A model generated the notes under the pieces. That model saw only the letters and a list, made by a program, of their open reading frames with translations, was not told where the DNA came from and did not search any database. From SZAS-79 sp038211455 (GTDB lineage Bacteria; Pseudomonadota; Gammaproteobacteria; Burkholderiales; SG8-39), in contig JBBQVP010000084.1 of assembly GCA_038211455.1 (NCBI GenBank), positions 1 to 17,557 on the forward strand: a stretch of 17,557 nucleotides of DNA, given 5' to 3'. A program made the translations under genes and the position numbers. Below are positions 7,303 to 13,891 of the stretch, piece after piece. The number at the start of each line of letters is the position of its first letter. Position 1 is the first letter of the stretch.

Positions 7303-8132
7303 TATCCGGGCATCACCGCGATCAGCAGGGCGGCGACCGGCACCATCCTGCCGATCGCGTGCTCGATGAAATCGGTCGCGGCGCTGCGTACGGCGTCGGC
7401 CGTTGCCGGCAGAGGGAGTTCCTCCAGTTCCGGCTGCAGGCGCGCGCCTGCCGCGCCACCGAGCGAGACGGTCGCGCGAATCATTTTTTCCAGGCGGCCA
7501 TCGGCCGCGATCGGGGCCAGATGCGCGTGGCAGAGCGCAAGGTACCCGGGCCAGTGCGCGAGGTGGCGGTACATGCTCGCGATGATCCGGCCGTCGATGC
7601 GGTCACCAAGCAGGTTGATGCGACGGATCAGTTCGGCCGTATCGGTGCCGACTTCGTCCAGCGCGAGCAGTTTCGGGAGCGCGCCTTCGATCGATGCGGC
7701 CTGCACGCTCCGGTCCGAGGCGGAAGCGACGATCGACACTACCGGGGCACCGTCGATCCGGCGCACCAGCGCCGACAGCGCGGCGAGATTGAGCGCATTG
7801 GAACGGTTGTAGGACGCGAGGATCCTGCGAATGGAGGCTTCCCCGTCCGCATCGATACCCGCGCAGGCGAGCACGGCGCGCGGCCAGGCTGGCACGCGGG
7901 GCAAGACCAGTCCGGCCTTGATCCGCTCTGCTTCGTGCGCGACCCGGCCCGAGACATACACCGGCTTGACCGTGGCCCATGCCCACGGCAGGGCGCCCGG
8001 CAACGTGGCGAAATGCCGCCAGATCAGGTTAACGACATTGACGCCAAGCGTGGCGCGCAGGTCGGCGAAGATCTCGGCCGTTTCGCCTGTGGCTGCCGCT
8101 TCGGTGACTGCGGGAACGGGGTCGCTATTCAT
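7302..8132 (-). CDS. DehI-like (halocarboxylic acid dehalogenase fold) protein, probably not a dehalogenase
   Basis: The 276-residue product resembles Pseudomonas putida DehI, a DL-2-haloacid dehalogenase built from two pseudo-repeats. Matching stretches include GETAEIFADLRATLGV, ATLPGALPWAW, RRILASYNRSNALNL and HLAHWPGYLALCHAHLAPIA. Aligned by eye to DehI as I remember it, the Asn114 equivalent is kept (N112 in YNRSN). The catalytic Asp189 (in DehI ASDFQALANWP) falls on M187 (ASMYRHLAHWP), so hydrolytic dehalogenation is doubtful. The start is ATG 8132 or GTG 8135, with no strong RBS. It lies 84 nt downstream of the COG0523 gene on the same strand and is probably the last gene of that operon. 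The true function is unknown. Confidence 0.75.
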   Translation of the reverse strand: MNSDPVPAVTEAAATGETAEIFADLRATLGVNVVNLIWRHFATLPGALPWAWATVKPVYVSGRVAHEAERIKAGLVLPRVPAWPRAVLACAGIDADGEASIRRILASYNRSNALNLAALSALVRRIDGAPVVSIVASASDRSVQAASIEGALPKLLALDEVGTDTAELIRRINLLGDRIDGRIIASMYRHLAHWPGYLALCHAHLAPIAADGRLEKMIRATVSLGGAAGARLQPELEELPLPATADAVRSAATDFIEHAIGRMVPVAALLIAVMPG

Positions 8133-8216
8133 CACGCCATTCTACGCAGGCCGGTTTCGTCGTCTTGGCCAATGTCAAGAAGTCTGCCTGCAGCCCGCGC
8201 CAGGAAAGGACTTCGG

Positions 8217-9215
8217 TCATAAAATGTCAGCAAGTGCCATGGCCATCGCGGCTTCGATCCGCGCGTGGTTGATCTGCCCGGCAAGGCCGATGCAGACCAG
8301 TCCGGCGGCGTGGTTGCCCTCCGCGGCGGTCACTTCGCAGCGCGCACCGACGACGTGCAGCGTCCGCAGCGTGCCGTCCGTGTCGCGCAGCACGCCCTTG
8401 GCGCGCACCAGCCCGCACGCAGGCTGCGCAAGCGCGCGGGCGAGCGTCTCGACCGACAGGGGACGCCCGGGTTCGTAGTGCGCGCTGGCATAGCCCAGGC
8501 TGCCGACGCGCGTGTTTCGTTCGATGTCTTCCACGTGGTTGCGGATCCGGCCGCCCGACAGGAGACCGGTCGCACCGCCCGTAGTGAAACCGCCGTGGCC
8601 GAACATGATCTCGGGCGGCACCTCGGCGCGTATGGCCTCGATCAGGCGGGCGCGCGGTGCCGCGTCGGCGAGCCACTGGCGCAGCGTATTCAGTTCGCCG
8701 GCCTCCACAAGGTCGGCCTTATTGAGGATGACGAGATCCGCGTCCTCGAGCTGCCGCGTGATCGTGTCGCCCATGTAGCGGTCGGCGGCGCGCGCGCGCA
8801 CCGTTTCCGCATCGGCAAGGACGACCACCCCATCGATCGAGAAAGAGGGGAGCAGCGCTGCAGACCGCGCGACAATGCCGGGCAGGGCGACGCCGCTGGT
8901 CTCGATCAGCACGTGCGCAGGTGCCGGGTCGCGTTGCGCGAGCTTCATCAGGGCGCCCATGAGGTCGCTGCCGAACGAGCAGCAGATGCAGCCCCCGGCG
9001 ATGCTGATCAGATCGTCGGCCTGGGCTTCGATCAGGTCGGCGTCGATCGGGATCGCGCCGAAGTCGTTGACGAGAATCGCGAGGCGCAGGCCGCGCGCGT
9101 TGCGCAGCAGGTGATTGACCAGCGTGGTCTTGCCCGCCCCCAGGTAACCGCCGACGACGCTCACAGGGATGCGCCACGGCGCAGGCGGCGTGCGCCGCGT
9201 TGCGGGTGCGCTCAA
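8217..9215 (-). CDS. COG0523/CobW-family GTPase, putative metallochaperone
   Basis: The 332-residue product is a G3E-family P-loop GTPase of the COG0523 (CobW/YjiA/ZNG1) group, which use GTP hydrolysis to handle or insert metals such as Zn or Co. Visible elements: Walker A GGYLGAGKT at 22-30, the metal-binding CxCC motif in GGCICCSF (C76, C78, C79), ETSG near 105-108, NKAD at 165-168, and a CobW_C domain from about residue 235. There is no His-rich C-terminal metal tail. The start is TTG 9215, whose TTGA overlaps the TGA stop of the amidohydrolase gene, so translation is probably coupled; no separate RBS is seen. Context suggests that the metal-dependent amidohydrolase is its client, which is inference. 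It is not adjacent to cobalamin, nitrile hydratase or zur-type genes. Confidence 0.92.
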   Translation of the reverse strand: MSAPATRRTPPAPWRIPVSVVGGYLGAGKTTLVNHLLRNARGLRLAILVNDFGAIPIDADLIEAQADDLISIAGGCICCSFGSDLMGALMKLAQRDPAPAHVLIETSGVALPGIVARSAALLPSFSIDGVVVLADAETVRARAADRYMGDTITRQLEDADLVILNKADLVEAGELNTLRQWLADAAPRARLIEAIRAEVPPEIMFGHGGFTTGGATGLLSGGRIRNHVEDIERNTRVGSLGYASAHYEPGRPLSVETLARALAQPACGLVRAKGVLRDTDGTLRTLHVVGARCEVTAAEGNHAAGLVCIGLAGQINHARIEAAMAMALADIL

Positions 9216-10852
9216 GGCGCGGGTGGTGCCGGGAAAACGCGCCCGCCCTGCACGGTGCCCCAGACGCGCACGTCTTTCAGGCGCTCCGCGCCGATCTCCG
9301 TCGGATCGTCCTCAAGCACGGCGAAGTCCGCGCGCTTGCCGCATTCGATCGAGCCGACCTCCGCGTCGAGCTTCAGCGTGTAGGCTGCGCCCAGCGTGAT
9401 CGTGCGCAGGGCCTCGGCGACGCTTATCCGTTCGTGCTCACCGAGAATGCGTCCGCTGGCGGTGCGCCGGTTGACGGCGCACCAGGCGGTGAACAGCGGG
9501 CCGAGCGGGGTGACGGGCGCATCGGAGTGAATCGCCAGCGGCACGCCGGCAGCCAGTGCCGTGGCGCAGGCGTTCATGCGCTCGGCGCGCTCGGGCCCCA
9601 CGGTGGTCGCGTAGTGCTGGTCTCCCCAGTAGAAATGGTGGTTCGGGAAGAGATTGGCGCACATGCCCAGGGATTTCATCCGGCGGAACTGCGCCGCCGT
9701 GGCGAGCTGCCCGTGCTGGATGGTGAAGCGGTGGTCGCGCGCCGGATGCTTTTTCAGCGCGTCCTCGAGGCAGTCGAGCACGAGTTCCGTGGCCTCATCG
9801 CCGTTGGTGTGGGTGTGGATCTGCACGCCGTGCTCGAGCGCGAGCGCGAGTGTTGCGCGCAGTTCCTCCGGGGTGACGTACCACAGGCCGTTCGGCGCGC
9901 CGTTGTAGTAGCCCGGCCAGGAAAGGCGCGCGGAGAAACCCTGGATCGACCCATCGACCACGATCTTGACGATGCCCATGCGCAGCCGGTCGCTGCTGGC
10001 GGTGGCGAGTTCGTGCGCGCGCGCGACCAGGTCGCGTGGGGCGATGTTCAGCAGGCGCCGCAGCGAAACCACGCGCACCGGGAAGTCCGCCTCGCTGGTG
10101 ACCCGCTGCATCATCTGGACCGCGTCCGGGGGCAGCAGGCTCGCGAGGTCGGCCGCCGTGGTGACCCCCTTTCTCACGCAGAGGCGCGCAAAGTAGCGCA
10201 GCCCCAGTTCGTCGCAGGCAAGGATGTCGCGATCGAATCCCACGTGCGGGCCGGCGGGCATCATCGCCTCCGGACCCTTGAGCTCGCCCGTGGGCAGGCC
10301 GTCTTCGCCAAGCGGGATGCCGGGATGGTCGATGCCCGTGCGCAGCAGGCCGGCCAGTTCGAGCGCCCTGGTATTCACGTTCAGGATATGCGCGCTCGCG
10401 TGCAGCACGCCGATCGGCCGGGTCGAGGACACGCGATCGAGGTCGTGCCGCGTGCAGCGCCGGCCGCCGAAGTAGATCGGGTCGAGCGACCATCCTGCGA
10501 TCGGCGTGGCGGGGTCGGTCAGCTTTGCACCAGCTTCCTGCAAGCGGGCGACGACGGCGTCGATCGAACCGACACCGGGCCATATGCGTCCGTCCGGGTC
10601 GGTGCGCTCGAAATAGCCCACATAGGCATAGCGCCAGAACGTGCCTTCCATCGTGTGGCTGTGGCCCTCCACCAGGCCGGGCATCAGCACCTTGTCCGCA
10701 AAACGCGTATCAAGCGTGTGCGCGCCCCAGCCGCGCAGTTCCTCGAGTGTTCCGGCGCCGAGGATGCGACCGTCGCGCACGGCGACGTGGCTCGCCTCCG
10801 GCCTCGCCGGGTTCATGGTCAGGATGCGATGCGCAGGATAGATGGTGATCAT
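9212..10852 (-). CDS. YtcJ-like amidohydrolase (amidohydrolase family 3)
   Basis: The 546-residue product is a full-length member of the YtcJ-type amidohydrolases, cytoplasmic metal-dependent hydrolases of amide or similar bonds. The N-terminal composite domain leads into LMPGLVEGHSHTMEG, with the metal ligands H64 and H66. Further candidate ligands are K296 in VKIVVDGSI (the position of a carboxylated Lys in many members), H346/H348 in IHTHTNGD, H380 in TIQHGQ and D444 in AIHSDAPVTPLG. The closing ECGKRADFAVLEDDP is typical of the family. The start is ATG 10852, with a weak RBS. It is the first gene of a minus-strand unit with the COG0523 GTPase (4-nt overlap) and the DehI-like gene. No signal peptide is seen. 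The substrate cannot be deduced. Confidence 0.93.
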   Translation of the reverse strand: MITIYPAHRILTMNPARPEASHVAVRDGRILGAGTLEELRGWGAHTLDTRFADKVLMPGLVEGHSHTMEGTFWRYAYVGYFERTDPDGRIWPGVGSIDAVVARLQEAGAKLTDPATPIAGWSLDPIYFGGRRCTRHDLDRVSSTRPIGVLHASAHILNVNTRALELAGLLRTGIDHPGIPLGEDGLPTGELKGPEAMMPAGPHVGFDRDILACDELGLRYFARLCVRKGVTTAADLASLLPPDAVQMMQRVTSEADFPVRVVSLRRLLNIAPRDLVARAHELATASSDRLRMGIVKIVVDGSIQGFSARLSWPGYYNGAPNGLWYVTPEELRATLALALEHGVQIHTHTNGDEATELVLDCLEDALKKHPARDHRFTIQHGQLATAAQFRRMKSLGMCANLFPNHHFYWGDQHYATTVGPERAERMNACATALAAGVPLAIHSDAPVTPLGPLFTAWCAVNRRTASGRILGEHERISVAEALRTITLGAAYTLKLDAEVGSIECGKRADFAVLEDDPTEIGAERLKDVRVWGTVQGGRVFPAPPAP

Positions 10853-10888
10853 TTGGAAAACATCATACCGGAGCGCAAAACCGCAGCC

Positions 10889-12079
10889 TCAGGCGTACTG
10901 ACCCGCGACCCAGCCGGAGGACCAAGCCCACTGGAAGTTGTACCCGCCGAGCCAGCCGGTGACATCGACCACTTCGCCAATGAAGTACAGGCCCGGCACC
11001 GCCTTGGCCTCCATGGTCTTCGAGGACAGTTCGTTCGTATCGATGCCGCCCAGCGTAACCTCGGCCTTCGCGTAGCCAAGCGTTCCCGAAGGCGAGAGCG
11101 CCCATCCCTTGAGCTTCTGCGCAATCGCCTCGAGTTCGCGCGACGCCAATTCGTTCAGCGGCTTTTGCCAGCCATACAGTGCGACCCATTCGTGCGCAAA
11201 GCGTCGCGGCAGTTTTTCGGCGAGCAGGTTGGCCAGCAGCACCTTCGACTGGCGGTGGTCCGCAAGCCAGGCCGCGGCGTCAAGGTCTGGCAGCAGATCG
11301 ATGCTGACGGGTCGTTTCGCGCCGTCCTGCGCCTGCCAGTAGCTCGAGACCTGCAGGATGGCCGGCCCCGACAGGCCGCGATGCGTGACGAGGATGCGTT
11401 CGCGGAAATGCGGCTGCCCCCTTACGCAATGCGTCGCCGCGTCGATCGATACGCCCGAGAGCGGCTTCATCGAATCAAGAATTTCCGGGGGCAGCGCCAG
11501 CGGAACCAGTGCGGGACGGGGTGCGACGATGCCAAGGCCGAACTGCTCCGCGAGCTTGTAGCCGAACGCGCTCGCGCCGATCTGCGGCAGTGCCAGCCCG
11601 CCACTGGCGACCACCAGCGAGTGGCATTGAAATCCGCCCTGGCTGGTGGCAAGCGAGAACGTTCCATCCGCGCCGCGCGCGATCGAATCCACGCTGCACG
11701 GATGTGCCCATTTCACCCCGCCGCGCTCACATTCGGAAGTCAGCAGGTCGATGATTTCCTGCGACGAGCCGTCGCAGAACAGCTGGCCCAGTGTCTTCTC
11801 GTGGTAACGGATGCCGTGCCGTTCGACCAGATCGATGAACTGCCGCGCGCCGAACCGGGCCAGGGCGGAGCGGCAGAAATGCGGGTTGCTCGAGAGGAAG
11901 TTCGCGGCGTTGGTGTGCAGGTTGGTGAAGTTGCAGCGTCCGCCGCCGGAAATCCGGATGCGCTCCCCGAGTTTTTCGGCGTGCTCGACGAGCAGCACAC
12001 CGCGCCCGCGCGTGGCCGCCTGTGCGGCGCACATCATGCCGGCCGCACCGGCGCCGATTACGATGACATCGAAGCGCAA
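10889..12079 (-). CDS. HI0933/BaiN-family FAD-dependent oxidoreductase (YhiN-like)
   Basis: The 396-residue product is a flavoprotein of the HI0933/YhiN/BaiN family, often annotated as NAD(P)/FAD-dependent or aminoacetone oxidase family enzyme. The FAD-binding dinucleotide fold opens at DVIVIGAGAAGMM, followed by the diagnostic GERIRISGGGRCNFTN and VVASGGLALPQIGASAFGY. The C-terminal signature is GEVVDVTGWLGGYNFQWAWSSGWVAG. The start is TTG 12079: an in-frame TAG lies 9 nt further upstream and the FAD motif begins almost at once, so no longer or ATG start is available. No RBS is visible. It is divergent from earP, with 50 nt between the starts. The physiological substrate is uncertain for the whole family. 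Confidence 0.9.
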   Translation of the reverse strand: MRFDVIVIGAGAAGMMCAAQAATRGRGVLLVEHAEKLGERIRISGGGRCNFTNLHTNAANFLSSNPHFCRSALARFGARQFIDLVERHGIRYHEKTLGQLFCDGSSQEIIDLLTSECERGGVKWAHPCSVDSIARGADGTFSLATSQGGFQCHSLVVASGGLALPQIGASAFGYKLAEQFGLGIVAPRPALVPLALPPEILDSMKPLSGVSIDAATHCVRGQPHFRERILVTHRGLSGPAILQVSSYWQAQDGAKRPVSIDLLPDLDAAAWLADHRQSKVLLANLLAEKLPRRFAHEWVALYGWQKPLNELASRELEAIAQKLKGWALSPSGTLGYAKAEVTLGGIDTNELSSKTMEAKAVPGLYFIGEVVDVTGWLGGYNFQWAWSSGWVAGQYA

Positions 12080-12129
12080 GAGGGTATTCTACGCGCGGAA
12101 TCTGAACCAACTGTTGTTGCGGAGTGGCC

Positions 12130-13290
12130 ATGCCCCGGTCGTGGGACATCTTTTGCAAGGTGATCGACAACTACGGCGATGCCGCGGTGTGCTGGCGGCT
12201 GGCGCAGCAGCTGGCCAACGAGCACCACGGGCAGGTGCGGCTGTGGATCGATGTGCTGGCGCCACTGCATGCCCTGTGTCCTGAGGTGTCGGCCGGGCTC
12301 GCGCGCCAGCGCGTTCGTGGGGTCGAGGTCTGCCGCTGGGAAGCCTCTGCTGAAGCGGGCCTGCCCGCGGATATCGTGGTGGATGCGTTCGGCGCGGGCC
12401 TGCCGGACGACTACGTCGCAGCAATGGCGCAACGCGCACCAGCCTCGCTGTGGATCATCCTCGAATACCTCAGTGCCGAGGCCTGGGTTCCGGCGCATCA
12501 CAGGATGCCTTCGCCGCATCCGCGCCTGCCGCTCGAGCGGCAGTTCTTCTTCCCGGGATTCGTGCCCGGAACGGGCGGCGTGCTACGCGAGGCCGGCTAC
12601 GCGGCGCGCCGCGCGGCGTTCGAGGCCGATGCGTCGGCCACACGGGAATTCTGGCGGGCGCTGGGCTTTGGCGCACCGGCCGCGCAGGCGACGGTCGTCT
12701 CCCTGTTCGGCTACGAGAATCCGGCGCTTCCCGCGCTGCTTGAGGTCTGGGCGCAGGGCGGGCAGCCGGTGGTGGTCGCAGTACCGCAGAGCAGCCTGAG
12801 GTCCGGGGTGGACGCGTTTTTTGGAAAATCCGGGGCTGACGGCACCAGCTTCAGGCGCGGCAGCCTGGAGGCGTGGTTCCTGCCGTTTCTCCGTCAGGAG
12901 CGCTATGACGAACTGCTCTGGGCAAGCGATTGGAATTTCGTGCGTGGCGAAGACTCGTTCGTGCGGGGCCAATGGGCTGCACGGCCGATCGTATGGCAGA
13001 TTTATCCACAGGCCGGGCGCGCCCACGAGGCCAAGCTCGAGGCTTTCCTCGATCTGTACTGCGCGGGGCTGGGGGGTGCCGAGGCTGGGGCGCTGCGCGG
13101 CCTGTGGCGCACCTGGAACGGATTCACCGTTCCTGACGGGTCCCTGGACCGCGCCTGGGCGGCCTTGGGCGGCATTGCGGGCCCGGTGCGCGGGCATGCC
13201 GAGGCGTGGTCCGGGAGGCTGGAAAAGCCGGGCGAACTCGCCGCAAATCTGGCCCAATACTGCGCGGACAGACTAACGCGGAAAGATTAA
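12130..13290 (+). CDS. earP: EF-P arginine rhamnosyltransferase EarP
   Basis: The 386-residue product matches EarP, the cytoplasmic GT-B enzyme that moves rhamnose from dTDP-rhamnose to Arg32 of elongation factor P. The N-terminal signature WDIFCKVIDNYGDAAVCWRL carries D13 and D17, the numbering of the catalytic Asp pair known in P. putida EarP. Other family stretches are DAFGAGLPDDY, QFFFPGFVPGTGG and the late donor-binding segment RGEDS (272-276) within DWNFVRGEDSFVRGQWA. ATG 12130 is chosen because GGAG (12121-12124) is well spaced before it; a GTG lies in frame at 12124. The target gene efp follows after 36 nt, the usual earP-efp arrangement of beta- and gammaproteobacteria. Confidence 0.97.
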   Translation: MPRSWDIFCKVIDNYGDAAVCWRLAQQLANEHHGQVRLWIDVLAPLHALCPEVSAGLARQRVRGVEVCRWEASAEAGLPADIVVDAFGAGLPDDYVAAMAQRAPASLWIILEYLSAEAWVPAHHRMPSPHPRLPLERQFFFPGFVPGTGGVLREAGYAARRAAFEADASATREFWRALGFGAPAAQATVVSLFGYENPALPALLEVWAQGGQPVVVAVPQSSLRSGVDAFFGKSGADGTSFRRGSLEAWFLPFLRQERYDELLWASDWNFVRGEDSFVRGQWAARPIVWQIYPQAGRAHEAKLEAFLDLYCAGLGGAEAGALRGLWRTWNGFTVPDGSLDRAWAALGGIAGPVRGHAEAWSGRLEKPGELAANLAQYCADRLTRKD

Positions 13291-13293
13291 AAT
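13265..13293 (+). promoter_or_regulatory. Candidate efp promoter overlapping the earP 3' end
   Basis: CGGACA (13265-13270, 4/6 match to TTGACA) and TAAAAT (13288-13293, 5/6 match to TATAAT) are separated by 17 bp. The -10 covers the earP stop codon. It could give efp its own, stronger transcription, with a leader of about 27 nt, in addition to read-through from earP. Confidence 0.4.
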
Positions 13294-13326
13294 ATCGGGT
13301 TTGCTTATGTCGAAACTGGAACGCAC

Positions 13327-13887
13327 ATGAAGATCGCACAGGAAATCCGCTCGGGCAACGTGATCATGGTCGGCAACGACCCGCTGGTGGTGCAGAAGGC
13401 GGAATTCAGCAAGTCCGGCCGGAACGCCTCCGTGGTCAAGATGAAACTCAAGAACCTCCTGTCAGGGGCGGCGACAGAGACGGTCTACCGCGCGGACGAG
13501 AAGTTCGAGCTGGTGAACCTCGAGCGCAAGGAGGTCACGTACTCTTACTACGCCGAACCTTCCTACGTGTTCATGGATGAGGAGTTCAACCAGTACGAAA
13601 TCGACACCGAGGCCATGGGCGACGCGCTGCACTACCTGGAAGACGGCATGCCTGCAGAGGTGACGCTGTACCAATCGCGTCCGATTTCGGTCGACATTCC
13701 GCAGACCTTGGCGCGCGAGATCATCCATACCGAGCCTGCGGTGCGCGGTGACACCTCGGGCAAGGTGCTGAAGCCCGCGAAGCTCAAGACGGGCTACGAA
13801 ATAAGGGTCCCGCTCTTCTGCGGTACCGGGGACATGATCGAAATCGACACCCGTACCGGCGAATACCGGAGCCGCGTCAAGGCCTGA
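13327..13887 (+). CDS. efp: Elongation factor P
   Basis: The 186-residue product is a full-length bacterial EF-P with its KOW-like N-terminal domain and two OB domains. EF-P binds between the P and E sites and rescues ribosomes stalled at consecutive prolines. The tip loop reads FSKSGRNAS with R32 at the end, the form modified by EarP rather than Lys34 modified by EpmA, in agreement with the upstream gene. The C-terminal signature GYEIRVPLFCGTGDMIEIDTRTGEY is present. ATG 13327 gives the standard N-terminus MKIAQEIRSGNV, with a modest GGAA ribosome-binding element a few nt before it. The next gene starts 4 nt after the stop. Confidence 0.99.
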   Translation: MKIAQEIRSGNVIMVGNDPLVVQKAEFSKSGRNASVVKMKLKNLLSGAATETVYRADEKFELVNLERKEVTYSYYAEPSYVFMDEEFNQYEIDTEAMGDALHYLEDGMPAEVTLYQSRPISVDIPQTLAREIIHTEPAVRGDTSGKVLKPAKLKTGYEIRVPLFCGTGDMIEIDTRTGEYRSRVKA

Positions 13888-13891
13888 GATC

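Noticed and set aside
12080..12129. Divergent promoter between the flavoprotein and earP genes (TATTCT/TAGAAT at 12085-12090)
   Set aside because: No -35 at a usable distance on either strand, and the box would leave almost no leader for the minus-strand gene.
9200..12163. Plus-strand open frame of 987 codons across the amidohydrolase and flavoprotein genes
   Set aside because: It runs antisense through two well-supported genes and their junction; the product is low in hydrophobic periodicity and has no recognisable motif.
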